Assembly: GCA_964016885.1 (NCBI GenBank)
Contig: OZ024741.1
Location: 24,882,374-24,946,373, forward strand
Direction of reading: 5' to 3'
From: Eledone cirrhosa
Lineage: Eukaryota; Mollusca; Cephalopoda; Octopoda; Eledonidae
DNA: 64,000 nt
This document shows, in pieces, positions 25,606 through 40,659 of the stretch (its first letter is position 1; every line of letters starts with the position of its first letter). The notes beneath the pieces were generated by a model. It searched no databases. It was not told where the DNA came from and was given only the letters and a program-made list of their open reading frames with translations. The position numbers and the translations under genes are program-made.

Positions 25606-27328
25606 CTTTTATTAGAAATATGGTAATGAAAGGGTTAAACAACATAGACAGTGTCTTTTATTAGATATAGGGTAATGAAAGGGTTAAACAACATAGACAG
25701 TGTCTTTTATTAGAAATATGGTAATGAAAGGGTTAAACAACATGGACAGTGTCTTTTATTAGAAATATGGTAATGAAAGGGTTAAACAACATAGACAGTA
25801 TCTTTTATTAGAAATATGGTAATGAAAGGGTTAAACAACATAGACAGTGTCTTTTATTAGAAATATGGTAATGAAAGGGTTAAACAACATGGACAGTGTC
25901 TTTTATTAGAAATATGGTAATGAAAGGGTTAAACAACATAGACAGTATCTTTTATTAGAAATATGGTAATGAAAGGGTTAAACAACATAGACAGTGTCTT
26001 TTATTAGAAATATGGTAATGAAAGGGTTAAACAACATAGACAGTGTCTTTTATTAGAAATATGGTAATGCAAGAGTTAAACAACATAGACAGTGTCTTTT
26101 ATTAGAAATATGGTAATGAAAGGGTTAAACAACATAGATAGTGTCTTTCATTAGAAATATGGTAATGAAAGGGTTAAATTACATAGGCAGTGTCTTCTAT
26201 TAGAAATATCATAATGAAAGGGTTAAACAACATAGACAGTGTCTTTTATTAGAAATATGGTAATGAAAGTGTTAAACAACATAGACAGTGTCTTTTATTA
26301 GAAATATGGTAATGAAAGTGTTAAACAACATAGACAGTGTCTTTTATTAGAAATGTGGTAATGAAAGTGTTAAACAACATAGACAGTATCTTTTATTAGA
26401 AATGTGGTAATGAAAGTGTTAAACAACATAGACAGTATCTTTTATTAGAAATGTGGTAATGAAAGGGATAAACAACATAGACAGTGTCTTTTATTAGAAA
26501 TATGATAATGAAAGGGTTAAACAACATAGACAGTGTCTTTTATTAGATATAGGGTAATGAATGTGTTAAACAACATAGACAGTGTCTTTTATTAGAAATA
26601 TGGTAATGAAAGGGTTAAACAACATAGACAGTGTCTTTTATTAGAAATATGGTAATGAAAGAGTTAAACAACATAGACAGTGTCTTTTATTAGAAATATG
26701 GTAATGAAAGGGTTAAACAACATAGACAGTGTGTTTTATTAGACATATGGTAATGAAAGGGTTAATTAACATAGAAAGTGTCTTTTATTAGATATAGGGT
26801 AATGAAAGTGTTAAACAACATAGACAGTGTCTTGTATTAGAAATATGGTAATGAAAGTGTTAAACAACATAGACAGTGTCTTTTATTAGAAATATGGTAA
26901 TGAAAGGGTTAAACAACATAGACAGTGTCTTTTATTAGAAATATGGTAATGAAAGGGTTAAACAACATAGACAGTGTCTTTCATTAGAAATATGGTAATG
27001 AAAGGTTTAAACAACATAGACAGTGTGTTTTATTAGAAATATGGTAATGAAAGGGTTAAACAACATAGACAGTGTCTTTTATTAGAAATATGGTAATGAA
27101 AGGGTTAAACAACATAGACAGTGTCTTTTATTAGAAATATGATAATGAAAGGGTTAAACAACATAGACAGTGTCTTTTATTAGATATAGGGTAATGAATG
27201 TGTTAAACAACATAGACAGTGTCTTTTATTAGAAATATGGTAATGAAAGGGTTAAACAACATAGATAGTGTCTTTTATTAGAATTATGGTAATGAAAGGG
27301 TTAAACAACATAGACAGTGTCTTTTATT

Positions 27329-27374
27329 AGATATAGGGTAATGAAAGGGTTAAACAACATAGACAGTGTCTTTT
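27329..27374 (+). repeat. 46-bp monomer with three-base deletion
   Basis: CTTTTATTAGAAAT is shortened to CTTTTAGAAAT near 27,370-27,380, a loss of three bases at the end of an AGATATAGGG-type unit. It shifts the offset to the related 33,915 block from 6,634 to 6,637, which confirms the deletion is private to this copy. Confidence 0.9.
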
Positions 27375-28109
27375 AGAAATATGGTAATGAAAGAGTTAAA
27401 CAACATAGACAGTGTCTTTTATTAGAAATATGGTAATGAAAGGGTTAAACAACATAGACAGTGTCTTTTATTAGATATAGGGTAATGAAAGGGTTAAACA
27501 ACATAGACAGTGTCTTTTATTAGAAATATGGTAATGAAAGGGTTAAGCAACATAGACAGTGTCTTTTATTAGAAATATGGTAATGAAAGGTTTAAACAAC
27601 ATAGACAGTGTCTTTTATTAGAAATATGGTAATGAAAGGGTTAAACAACATAGACAGTGTCTTTTATTAGAAATATGGTAATGAAAGAGTTAAACAACAT
27701 AGACAGTGTCTTTTATTAGAAATATGGTAATGAAAGGGTTAAACAACATAGACAGTGTGTTTTGTTAGACATATGGTAATGAAAGGGTTAAACAACATAG
27801 ACAGTGTCTTTTATTAGATATAGGGTAATGAAAGTGTTAAACAACATAGACAGTGTCTTTTATTAGAAATATGGTAATGAAAGGGTTAAACAACATAGAC
27901 AGTGTCTTTTATTAGAAATATGGTAATGAAAGGGTTAAACAACATAGACAGTGTGTTTTATTAGAAATATGGTAATGAAAGGGTTAAACAACATAGACAG
28001 TGTCTTTTATTAGAAATATGGTAATGAAAGGGTTAAACAACATAGACAGTGTCTTTTATTAAATATAGGGTAATGAAAGTGTTAAAAAACATAGACAGTG
28101 TATTTTATT

Positions 28110-28365
28110 AGTAATATAATAATGAAAGGGTTAAACAACAGAAATATGGTAATGATAGGGTTAAACAACATAGACAGTGTCTTTTATTAGAAATATGATA
28201 ATGAAAGGGTTAAACAACATAGACAGTGTCTTTTATTAGAAATATTGTAATGAAAGGGTTAAACAACATAGACAGCGTCTTTTATTAGAAATATGGTAAT
28301 GAAAGTGTTAAACAACATAGACAGTGTCTTTTATTAGAAATACAACATAGACAGTGTGTTTTATT
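28110..28365 (+). repeat. Linked pair of 30-bp monomers
   Basis: Type-2 unit at 28,110-28,139 with an extra A-to-T change (AGTAATATAAT) and type-1 at 28,336-28,365, four monomers apart. The AGTAAT form is shared with 34,747, 40,404, 41,787 and 47,444 but not with 15,566, 31,747 or 39,511, so it marks a sub-lineage. Confidence 0.92.
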
Positions 28366-31099
28366 AGAAATATGGTAATGAAAGGGTTAAACAACATAGA
28401 CAGTGTCTTTTATTAGAAATATGATAATGAAAGGGTTAAAAAACATAGACAGTGTCTTGTATTAGAAATATGGTAATGAAAGGGTTAAACAACATAGACA
28501 GTGTCTTTTATTAGAAATATGGTAATGAAAGGGTTAAACAACATAGACAGTGTCTTTTATTAGAAATATGATAATGAAAGGGTTAAACAACATAGAGAGT
28601 GTCTTTTATTAGATATAGGGTAATGAATGTGTTAAACAACATAGACAGTGTCTTTTATTAGAAATATGGTAATGAAAGGGTTAAACAACATAGACAGTGT
28701 CTTTTATTCGAAATATGATAATGAAAGGGTTAAACAACATAGAGAGTGTCTTTTATTAGATATAGGGTAATGAATGTGTTAAACAACATAGACAGTGTCT
28801 TTTATTAGAAATATGGTAATGAAAGGGTTAAACAACATAGACAGTGTCTTTTATTAGAAATATGGTAATGAAAGGGTTAGACAACATAGACAGTGTCATT
28901 TATTAGAAATATGGTAATGAAAGGGTTAAACAACATAGACAGTGTCTTTTATTAGAAATATGGTAATGAAAGGGTTAAACAACATAGACAGTGTCTTTTC
29001 TTAGAAATATGGTAATGAAAGGGTTAAACAACATAGACAGTGTCTTTTATTAGAAATATGGTAATGAAAGGGTTAAACAACATAGACAGTGTCTTTTATT
29101 GGAAATATGATAATGAAAGGGTTAAACAACATAGACAGTGTCTTTTATTAGAAATATGGTAATGAAAGGGTTAAACAACATGGACAGTGTCTTTTATTAG
29201 AAATATGGTAATGAAAGGGTTAAACAACATAGACAGTGTCTTTTATTAGAAATATGATAATGAAAGGGTTAAACAACATAGACAGTGTCTTTTATTAGAT
29301 ATAGGGTAATGAATGTGTTAAACAACATAGACAGTGTCTTTTATTAGAAATATGGTAATGAAAGGGTTAAACAACATAGACAGTGTCTTTTATTAGAAAT
29401 ATGGTAATGAAAGAGTTAAACAACATAGACAGTGTCTTTTATTAGAAATATGGTAATGAAAGGGTTAAACAACATAGACAGTGTGTTTTATTAGACATAT
29501 GGTAATGAAAGGGTTAAACAACATAGACAGTGTCTTTTATTAGATATAGGGTAATGAAAGTGTTAAACAACATAGACAGTGTCTTGTATTAGAAATATGA
29601 TAATGAAAGTGTTGAACAACATAGACAGAGTCTTTTATTAGAAATATGGTAATGAAAGGGTTAAACAACATAGACAGTGTCTTTTATTAGAAATATGGTA
29701 ATGAAAGGGTTAAACAACATAGACAGTGTCTTTTATTAGAAATAGGGTAATGAAAGGGTTAAACAACATAGACAGTGTCTTTTATTAGAAATATGATAAT
29801 GAAAGGGTTAAACAACATAGACAGTGTCTTTTATTAGAAATATGATAATGAAAGGGTTAAACAACATAGACAGTGTCTTTTATTAGAAATATGGTAATGA
29901 AAGGGTTAAACAACATAGACAGTGTCTTTTATTAGAAATATGGTAATGAAAGGGTTAAACAACATAGATAGTGTCTTTTATTAGAAATATGGTAATGAAA
30001 GGGTTAAACAACATAGACAGTGTCTTTTATTAGAAATATGATAATGAAAGGGTTAAACAACATAGACAGTGTCTTTTATTAGAAATATGGTAATGAAAGA
30101 GTTAAACAACATAGACAGTGTCTTTTATTAGAAATATGGTAATGAAAGGGTTAAACAACATAGACAGTGTCTTTTATTAGAAATATGGTAATGAAAGGGT
30201 TAAACAACATAGACAGTGTCTTTTATTAGAAATATGGTAATGAAAGGTTTAAACAACATAGACAGTGTGTTTTATTAGAAATATGGTAATGAAAGGGTTA
30301 AACAACATAGACAGTGTCTTTTATTAGAAATATGGTAATGAAAGGGTTAAACAACATAGACAGTGTCTTTTATTAGAAATATGGTAATGAAAGATTTAAA
30401 CAACATAGACAGTGTGTTTTATTAGAAATATGGTAATGAAAGGGTTAAACAACATGTACAGTGTCTTTTATTAGAAATATGATAAAGAAAGGGTTAAAAA
30501 ACATAGACAGTGTCTTGTATTAGAAATATGGTATTGAAAGGGTTAAACAACATAGACAGTGTCTTTTATTAGAAATATGGTAATGAAAGGGTTAAACAAC
30601 ATAGACAGTGTCTTTTATTAGAAATATGGTAATGAAAGGGTTAAACAACATAGACAATGTCTTTTATTAGAAATATGGTAATGAAAGGGTTAAACAACAT
30701 AGACAGTGTCTTTTATTAGAAATATGGTAATGAAAGGGTTATACAACATAGACAGTGTCTTTTATTGGAAATATGATAATGAAAGGGTTAAACAATATAG
30801 ACAGTGTCTTTTATTAGAAATATGGTAATGAAAGGGTTAAACAACATGGACAGTGTCTTTTATTAGAAATATGGTAATGAAAGGGTTAAACAACATAGAC
30901 AGTGTCTTTTATTAGAAATATGATAATGAAAGGGTTAAACAACATAGACAGTGTCTTTTATTAGAAATATGGTAATGAAAGGGTTACACAACATAGACAG
31001 TGTCTTTTATTAGAAATATGGTAATGAAAGGGTTAAACAACATAGACAGTGTCTTTTATTAGAAATATGGTAATGAAAGGGTTACACAACATAGACAGT

Positions 31100-33879
31100 G
31101 TCTTTTATTAGAAATATGGTAATGAAAGGGTTAAACAACATAGACAGTGTCTTTTATTAGAAATATGGTAATGAAAGGGTTAAACAACATAGATAGTGTC
31201 TTTTATTAGAAATATGGTAATGACAGGGTTAAACAACATAGACAGTGTCTTTTATTAGAAATATGATAATGAAAGGGTTAAACAACATAGACAGTGTCTT
31301 TTATTAGAAATATGGTAATGAAAGAGTTAAACAACATAGACAGTGTCTTTTATTAGAAATATGGTAATGAAAGGGTTAAACAACATAGACAGTGTGTTTT
31401 GTTAGACATATGGTAATGAAAGGGTTAAACAACATAGACAGTGTCTTTTATTAGATATAGGGTAATGAAAGTGTTAAACAACATAGACAGTGTCTTTTAT
31501 TAGAAATATGGTAATGAAAGGGTTAAACAACATAGACAGTGTCTTTTATTAGAAATATGGTAATGAAAGGGTTAAACAACATAGACAGTGTCTTTTATTA
31601 GAAATATGGTAATGAAAGGGTTAAACAACATAGACAGTGTCTTTTATTAGAAATATGGTAATGAAAGGGTTAAACAACATAGACAGTGTCTTTTATTAAA
31701 TATAGGGTAATGAAAGTGTTAAAAAACATAGACAGTGTCTTTTATTAGAAATATAATAATGAAAGGGTTAAACAACAGAAATATGGTAATGATAGGGTTA
31801 AACAACATAGACAGTGTCTTTTATTAGAAATATGATAATGAAAGGGTTAAACAACATAGACAGTGTCTTTTATTAGAAATATTGTAATGAAAGGGTTAAA
31901 CAACATAGACAGTGTCTTTTATTAGAAATATGGTAAGGAAAGTGTTAAACAACATAGACAGTGTCTTTTATTAGAAATACAACATAGACAGTGTGTTTTA
32001 TTAGAAATATGGTAATGAAAGGGTTAAACAACATAGACAGTGTCTTTTATTAGAAATATGATAATGAAAGGGTTAAAAAACATAGACAGTGTCTTGTATT
32101 AGAAATATGGTAATGAAAGGGTTAAACAACATAGACAGTGTCTTTTATTAGAAATAGGGTAATGAAAGGGTTAAACAACATAGACAGTGTCTTTTATTAG
32201 AAATATGATAATGAAAGGGTTAAACAACATAGAGAGTGTCTTTTATTAGATATAGGGTAATGAATGTGTTAAACAACATAGACAGTGTCTTTTATTAGAA
32301 ATATGGTAATGAAAGGGTTAAACAACATAGACAGTGTCTTTTATTCGAAATATGATAATGAAAGGGTTAAACAACATAGAGAGTGTCTTTTATTAGATAT
32401 AGGGTAATGAATGTGTTAAACAACATAGACAGTGTCTTTTATTAGAAATATGGTAATGAAAGGGTTAGACAACATAGACAGTGTCATTTATTAGAAATAT
32501 GGTAATGAAAGGGTTAAACAACATAGACAGTGTCTTTTATTAGAAATATGGTAATGAAAGAGTTAAACAACATAGACAGTGTCTTTTATTAGAAATATGG
32601 TAATGAAAGGGTTAAACAACATAGACAGTGTCTTTTATTAGAAATATGGTAATGAAAGGGTTAAACAACACAGACAGTGTCTTTTATTAGAAATATGGTA
32701 ATGAAAGGGTTAAACAACATAGACAGTGTCTTTTATTGGAAATATTATAATGAAAGGGTTAAACAACATAGACAGTGTCTTTTATTAGAAATATGGTAAT
32801 GAAAGGGTTAAACAACATGGACAGTGTCTTTTATTAGAAATATGGTAATGAAAGGGTTAAACAATATAGACAGTGTCTTTTATTAGAAATATGATAATGA
32901 AAGGGTTAAACAACATAGACAGTGTCTTTTATTAGAAATATGGTAATGAAAGGGTTAAACAACATAGACAGTGTCTTTTATTAGAAATATGATAATGAAA
33001 GGGTTGAACAACATAGACAGTGTCTTTTATTAGATATAGGGTAATGAATGTGTTAAACAACATAGACAGTGTCTTTTATTAGAAATATGGTAATGAAAGG
33101 GTTAAACAACATAGACAGTGTCTTTTATTAGAAATATGGTAATGAAAGAGTTAAACAACATAGACAGTGTCTTTTATTAGAAATATGGTAATGAAAGGGT
33201 TAAACAACATAGACAGTGTGTTTTATTAGACATATGGTAATGAAAGGGTTAAACAACATAGACAGTGTCTTTTATTAGAAATATGGTAATGAAAGGGTTA
33301 AACAACATAGACAGTGTCTTTTATTAGAAATATGGTAATGAAAGGGTTAAACAACATAGACAGTGTGTTTTATTAGAAATATGGTAATGAAAGGGTTAAA
33401 CAACATAGACAGTGTCTTTTATTAGAAATATGGTAATGAAAGATTTAAACAACATAGACAGTGTGTTTTATTAGAAATATGGTAATGAAAGGGTTAAACA
33501 ACATGGACAGTGTCTTTTATTAGAAATATGATAATGAAAGGGTTAAAAAACATAGACAGTGTCTTGTATTAGAAATATGGTATTGAAAGGGTTAAACAAC
33601 ATAGACAGTGTCTTTTATTAGAAATATGGTAATGAAAGGGTTAAACAACATAGACAGTGTCTTTTATTAGAAATATGGTAATGAAAGGGTTATACAACAT
33701 AGACAGTGTCTTTTATTGGAAATATGATAATGAAAGGGTTAAACAACATAGACAGTGTCTTTTATTAGAAATACGGTAATGAAAGGGTTAAACAACATGG
33801 ACAGTGTCTTTTATTAGAAATATGGTAATGAAAGGGTTAAACAACATAGACAGTGTCTTTTATTAGAAATATGGTAATG
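31100..33879 (+). repeat. Dispersed copy of 51,510-54,290
   Basis: The two segments align at a constant offset of 20,412, judged from the type-1 units (31,974 and 52,386) and GTTGAAC (33,004 and 53,416). Differences include TGACAGG near 31,222, GAAATAGGG near 32,153, AAGAGTT near 32,560 and CACAGAC near 32,670, all on the left copy. Identity is high but lower than in the large tandem duplications. Confidence 0.82.
31747..32002 (+). repeat. Linked pair of 30-bp monomers
   Basis: Type-2 at 31,747-31,776 (AGAAATATAAT form) and type-1 at 31,973-32,002. The monomer before the type-1 unit has a private TAAGG change near 31,936. The pair is at an offset of 20,412 from 52,159. Confidence 0.92.
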
Positions 33880-34746
33880 AAAGGGTTAAACAACATAGAT
33901 AGTGTCTTTTATTAGAATTATGGTAATGAAAGGGTTAAACAACATAGACAGTGTCTTTTATTAGATATAGGGTAATGAAAGGGTTAAACAACATAGACAG
34001 TGTCTTTTATTAGAAATATGGTAATGAATGGGTTAAACAACATAGATAGTGTCTTTTATTAGAAATATGGTAATGAAAGGGTTAAACAACATAGACAGTG
34101 TCTTTTATTAGATATAGGGTAATGAAAGGGTTAAACAACATAGACAGTGTCTTTTATTAGAAATATGGTAATGAAAGGGTTAAGCAACATAGACAGTGTC
34201 TTTTATTAGAAATATGGTAATGAAAGGTTTAAACAACATAGACAGTGTCTTTTATTAGAAATATGGTAATGAAAGGGTTAAACAACATAGACAGTGTCTT
34301 TTATTAGAAATATGGTAATGAAAGAGTTAAACAACATAGACAGTGTCTTTTATTAGAAATATGGTAATGAAAGGGTTAAACAACATAGACAGTGTGTTTT
34401 GTTAGACATATGGTAATGAAAGGGTTAAACAACATAGACAGTGTCTTTTATTAGATATAGGGTAATGAAAGTGTTAAACAACATAGACAGTGTCTTTTAT
34501 TAGAAATATGGTAATGAAAGGGTTAAACAACATAGACAGTGTCTTTTATTAGAAATATGGTAATGAAAGGGTTAAACAACATAGACAGTGTGTTTTATTA
34601 GAAATATGGTAATGAAAGGGTTAAACAACATAGACAGTGTCTTTTATTAGAAATATGGTAATGAAAGGGTTAAACAACATAGACAGTGTCTTTTATTAAA
34701 TATAGGGTAATGAAAGTGTTAAAAAACATAGACAGTGTCTTTTATT

Positions 34747-35002
34747 AGTAATATAATAATGAAAGGGTTAAACAACAGAAATATGGTAATGATAGGGTTA
34801 AACAACATAGACAGTGTCTTTTATTAGAAATATGATAATGAAAGGGTTAAACAACATAGACAGTGTCTTTTATTAGAAATATTGTAATGAAAGGGTTAAA
34901 CAACATAGACAGCGTCTTTTATTAGAAATATGGTAATGAAAGTGTTAAACAACATAGACAGTGTCTTTTATTAGAAATACAACATAGACAGTGTGTTTTA
35001 TT
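34747..35002 (+). repeat. Linked pair of 30-bp monomers
   Basis: Type-2 at 34,747-34,776 (AGTAAT form) and type-1 at 34,973-35,002, near the left end of the first 7,040-bp copy. Confidence 0.92.
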
Positions 35003-36311
35003 AGAAATATGGTAATGAAAGGGTTAAACAACATAGACAGTGTCTTTTATTAGAAATATGATAATGAAAGGGTTAAAAAACATAGACAGTGTCTTGTATT
35101 AGAAATATGGTAATGAAAGGGTTAAACAACATAGACAGTGTCTTTTATTAGAAATATGGTAATGAAAGGGTTAAACAACATAGACAGTGGCTTTTATTAG
35201 AAATATGATAATGAAAGGGTTAAACAACATAGAGAGTGTCTTTTATTAGATATAGGGTAATGAATGTGTTAAACAACATAGACAGTGTCTTTTATTAGAA
35301 ATATGGTAATGAAAGGGTTAAACAACATAGACAGTGTCTTTTATTCGAAATATGATAATGAAAGGGTTAAACAACATAGAGAGTGTCTTTTATTAGATAT
35401 AGGGTAATGAATGTGTTAAACAACATAGACAGTGTCTTTTATTAGAAATATGGTAATGAAAGGGTTAAACAACATAGACAGTGTCTTTTATTAGAAATAT
35501 GGTAATGAAAGGGTTAGACAACATAGACAGTGTCATTTATTAGAAATATGGTAATGAAAGGGTTAAACAACATAGACAGTGTCTTTTATTAGAAATATGG
35601 TAATGAAAGGGTTAAACAACATAGACAGTGTCTTTTAGTAGAAATATGGTAATGAAAGGGTTAAACAACATAGACAGTGTCTTTTATTAGAAATATGGTA
35701 ATGAAAGATTTAAACAACATAGACAGTGTGTTTTATTAGAAATATGGTAATGAAAGGGTTAAACAACATAGACAGTGTCTTTTATTGGAAATATGATAAT
35801 GAAAGGGTTAAACAACATAGACAGTGTCTTTTATTAGAAATATGGTAATGAAAGGGTTAAACAACATGGACAGTGTCTTTTATTAGAAATATGGTAATGA
35901 AAGGGTTAAACAACATAGACAGTGTCTTTTATTAGAAATATGGTAATGAAAGGTTTAAACAACATAGACAGTGTGTTTTATTAGAAATATGGTAATGAAA
36001 GGGTTAAACAACATAGACAGTGTCTTTTAGTAGAAATATGGTAATGAAAGGGTTAAACAACATAGACAGTGTCTTTTATTAGAAATATGGTAATGAAAGA
36101 TTTAAACAACATAGACAGTGTGTTTTATTAGAAATATGGTAATGAAAGGGTTAAACAACATGGAAAGTGTCTTTTATTAGAAATATGATAAAGAAAGGGT
36201 TAAAAAACATAGACAGTGTCTTGTATTAGAAATATTGTATTGAAAGGGTTAAACAACATAGACAGTGTCTTTTATTAGAAATATGGTAATGAAAGGGTTA
36301 AACAACATAGA

Positions 36312-39166
36312 CAGTGTCTTTTATTAGAAATATGGTAATGAAAGGGTTAAACAACATAGACAATGTCTTTTATTAGAAATATGGTAATGAAAGGGTTAAA
36401 CAACATAGACAGTGTCTTTTATTAGAAATATGGTAATGAAAGGGTTATACAACATAGACAGTGTCTTTTATTGGAAATATGATAATGAAAGGGTTAAACA
36501 ACATAGACAGTGTCTTTTATTAGAGATATGGTAATGAAAGGGTTAAACAACATGGACAGTGTCTTTTATTAGAAATATGGTAATGAAAGGGTTAAACAAC
36601 ATAGACAGTGTCTTTTATTAGAAATATGATAATGAAAGGGTTAAACAACATAGACAGTGTCTTTTATTAGATATAGGGTAATGAAAGGGTTAAACAACAT
36701 AGACAGTGTCTTTTTTTAGAAATATGGTAATGAAAGGATTAAACAACATAGACAGTGTCTTTTATTAGAAATATGGTAATGAAAGGGTTTAACAACATAA
36801 ACAGTATCTTTTATTAGAAATGTGGTAATGAAAGGGTTAAACAACATAGACAGTGTCTTTTATTAGAAATATGGTAATGAAAGGGTTACACAACATAGAC
36901 AGTGTCTTTTATTAGAAATATGGTAATGAAAGGGTTAAACAACATAGACAGTGTCTTTTATTAGAAATATGGTAATGAAAGGGTTAAACAACATAGACAG
37001 TGTCTTTTATTAGAAATATGATAATGAAAGGTTTAAACAACATAGACAGTGTCTTTTATTAGAAATATGGTAATGAAAGGGTTAAACAACATAGACAGTG
37101 TCTTTTATTAGAAATAGGGTAATGAAAGGGTTAAACAACATAGACAGTGTCTTTTATTAGAAATATGATAATGAAAGGGTTAAACAACATAGACAGTGTC
37201 TTTTATTAGAAATATGATAATGAAAGGGTTAAACAACATAGACAGTGTCTTTTATTAGAAATATGGTAATGAAAGGGTTAAACAACATAGACAGTGTCTT
37301 TTATTAGAAATATGGTAATGAAAGGGTTAAACAACATAGATAGTGTCTTTTATTAGAAATATGGTAATGAAAGGGTTAAACAACATAGACAGTGTCTTTT
37401 ATTAGAAATATGATAATGAAAGGGTTAAACAACATAGACAGTGTCTTTTATTAGAAATATGGTAATGAAAGAGTTAAACAACATAGACAGTGTCTTTTAT
37501 TAGAAATATGGTAATGAAAGGGTTAAACAACATAGACAGTGTCTTTTATTAGAAATATGGTAATGAAAGGGTTAAACAACATAGACAGTGTCTTTTATTA
37601 GAAATATGGTAATGAAAGGTTTAAAGAACATAGACAGTGTGTTTTATTAGAAATATGGTAATGAAAGGGTTAAACAACATAGACAGTGTCTTTTATTAGA
37701 AATATGGTAATGAAAGGGTTAAACAACATAGACAGTGTCTTTTATTAGAAATATGGTAATGAAAGATTTAAACAACATAGACAGTGTGTTTTATTAGAAA
37801 TATGGTAATGAAAGGGTTAAACAACATGTACAGTGTCTTTTATTAGAAATATGATAAAGAAAGGGTTAAAAAACATGTACAGTGTCTTGTTTTAGAAATA
37901 TGGTATTGAAAGGGTTAAACAACATAGACAGTGTCTTTTATTAGAAATATGGTAATGAAAGGGTTAAACAACATAGACAATGTCTTTTATTAGAAATATG
38001 GTAATGAAAGGGTTAAACAACATAGACAGTGTCTTTTACTAGAAATATGGTAATGAAAGGGTTATACAACATAGACAGTGTCTTTTATTGGAAATATGAT
38101 AATGAAAGGGTTAAACAACATAGACAGTGTCTTTTATTAGAAATATGGTAATGAAAGGGTTAAACAACATGGACAGTGTCTTTTATTAGAAATATGGTAA
38201 TGAAAGGGTTAAACAACATAGACAGTGTCTTTTATTAGAAATATGATAATGAAAGGGTTAAACAACATAGACAGTGTCTTTTATTAGATATAGGGTAATG
38301 AAAGGGTTAAACAACATAGACAGTGTCTTTTTTTAGAAATATGGTAATGAAAGGATTAAACAACATAGACAGTGTCTTTTATTAGAAATATGGTAATGAA
38401 AGGGTTTAACAACATAAACAGTATCTTTTATTAGAAATGTGGTAATGAAAGGGTTAAACAACATAGACAGTGTCTTTTATTAGAAATATGGTAATGAAAG
38501 GGTTACACAACATAGACAGTGTCTTTTATTAGAAATATGGTAATGAAAGGGTTAAACAACATAGACAGTGTCTTTTATTAGAAATATGGTAATGAAAGGG
38601 TTAAACAACATAGACAGTGTCTTTTATTAGAAATATGATAATGAAAGGTTTAAACAACATAGACAGTGTCTTTTATTAGAAATATGGTAATGAAAGGGTT
38701 AAACAACATAGACAGTGTCTTTTATTAGAAATAGGGTAATGAAAGGGTTAAACAACATAGACAGTGTCTTTTATTAGAAATATGATAATGAAAGGGTTAA
38801 ACAACATAGACAGTGTCTTTTATTAGAAATATGATAATGAAAGGGTTAAACAACATAGACAGTGTCTTTTATTAGAAATATGGTAATGAAAGGGTTAAAC
38901 AACATAGACAGTGTCTTTTATTAGAAATATGGTAATGAAAGGGTTAAACAACATAGATAGTGTCTTTTATTAGAAATATGGTAATGAAAGGGTTAAACAA
39001 CATAGACAGTGTCTTTTATTAGAAATATGATAATGAAAGGGTTAAACAACATAGACAGTGTCTTTTATTAGAAATATGGTAATGAAAGAGTTAAACAACA
39101 TAGACAGTGTCTTTTATTAGAAATATGGTAATGAAAGGGTTAAACAACATAGACAGTGTGTTTTGT
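36312..39166 (+). repeat. 1,617-bp (33-monomer) higher-order repeat, copy 1 region
   Basis: 36,312-37,548 matches 37,929-39,166 at an offset of 1,617. Shared order: CAATG, TATAC, TTGGA, CATGG, AGATATAGGG, a seven-T run before AG (36,711 and 38,328), GGATT, TTTAAC with AAACAGTAT, TGTGG, TACAC, GGTTT, ATAGGG, AGATAG. Differences include AGAGATATG near 36,523 and TTACTAG near 38,038. Just upstream, GATAAAGAAAGG units (36,187; 37,852) are one monomer out of register. Confidence 0.87.
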
Positions 39167-39510
39167 TAGACATATGGTAATGAAAGGGTTAAACAACATA
39201 GACAGTGTCTTTTATTAGATATAGGGTAATGAAAGTGTTAAACAACATAGACAGTGTCTTTTATTAGAAATATGGTAATGAAAGGGTTAAACAACATAGA
39301 CAGTGTCTTTTATTAGAAATATGGTAATGAAAGGGTTAAACAACATAGACAGTGTCTTTTATTAGAAATATGGTAATGAAAGGGTTAAACAACATAGACA
39401 GTGTCTTTTATTAGAAATATGGTAATGAAAGGGTTAAACAACATAGACAGTGTCTTTTATTAAATATAGGGTAATGAAAGTGTTAAAAAACATAGACAGT
39501 GTCTTTTATT

Positions 39511-39766
39511 AGAAATATAATAATGAAAGGGTTAAACAACAGAAATATGGTAATGATAGGGTTAAACAACATAGACAGTGTCTTTTATTAGAAATATGAT
39601 AATGAAAGGGTTAAACAACATAGACAGTGTCTTTTATTAGAAATATTGTAATGAAAGGGTTAAACAACATAGACAGCGTCTTTTATTAGAAATATGGTAA
39701 TGAAAGTGTTAAACAACATAGACAGTGTCTTTTATTAGAAATACAACATAGACAGTGTGTTTTATT
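39511..39766 (+). repeat. Linked pair of 30-bp monomers
   Basis: Type-2 at 39,511-39,540 (AGAAAT form) and type-1 at 39,737-39,766, in the first 893-bp copy. Confidence 0.92.
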
Positions 39767-40403
39767 AGAAATATGGTAATGAAAGGGTTAAACAACATAG
39801 ACAGTGTCTTTTATTAGAAATATGATAATGAAAGGGTTAAAAAACATAGACAGTGTCTTGTATTAGAAATATGGTAATGAAAGGGTTAAACAACATAGAC
39901 AGTGTCTTTTATTAGAAATATGGTAATGAAAGGGTTAAACAACATAGACAGTGTCTTTTATTAGAAATATGATAATGAAAGGGTTAAACAACATAGAGAG
40001 TGTCTTTTATTAGATATAGGGTAATGAATGTGTTAAACAACATAGACAGTGTCTTTTATTAGAAATATGGTAATGAAAGGGTTAAACAACATAGACAGTG
40101 TCTTTTATTCGAAATATGATAATGAAAGGGTTAAACAACATAGAGAGTGTCTTTTATTAGATATAGGGTAATGAATGTGTTAAACAACATAGACAGTGTC
40201 TTTTATTAGAAATATGGTAATGAAAGGGTTAAACAACATAGACAGTGTGTTTTATTAGAAATATGGTAATGAAAGGGTTAAACAACATAGACAGTGTCTT
40301 TTATTAGAAATATGGTAATGAAAGGGTTAAACAACATAGACAGTGTCTTTTATTAAATATAGGGTAATGAAAGTGTTAAAAAACATAGACAGTGTCTTTT
40401 ATT

Positions 40404-40659
40404 AGTAATATAATAATGAAAGGGTTAAACAACAGAAATATGGTAATGATAGGGTTAAACAACATAGACAGTGTCTTTTATTAGAAATATGATAATGAAA
40501 GGGTTAAACAACATAGACAGTGTCTTTTATTAGAAATATTGTAATGAAAGGGTTAAACAACATAGACAGCGTCTTTTATTAGAAATATGGTAATGAAAGT
40601 GTTAAACAACATAGACAGTGTCTTTTATTAGAAATACAACATAGACAGTGTGTTTTATT
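40404..40659 (+). repeat. Linked pair of 30-bp monomers
   Basis: Type-2 at 40,404-40,433 (AGTAAT form) and type-1 at 40,630-40,659. The different type-2 base from the 39,511 pair shows that the 893-bp copies have had time to diverge or to exchange with other lineages. Confidence 0.92.

Larger units (their letters stand above)
22101..34436 (+). repeat. Mosaic satellite segment with dispersed relatives
   Basis: This stretch has no single period but is built from blocks found elsewhere. 22,919-24,487 resembles the left edge. 24,000-28,365 follows the variant order of the 3,980-bp block with extra and missing monomers. 27,240-29,069 resembles 33,870-35,706. 29,250-29,720 resembles 21,990-22,460. 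31,100-33,879 resembles 51,510-54,290. No non-satellite sequence is present. Confidence 0.85.
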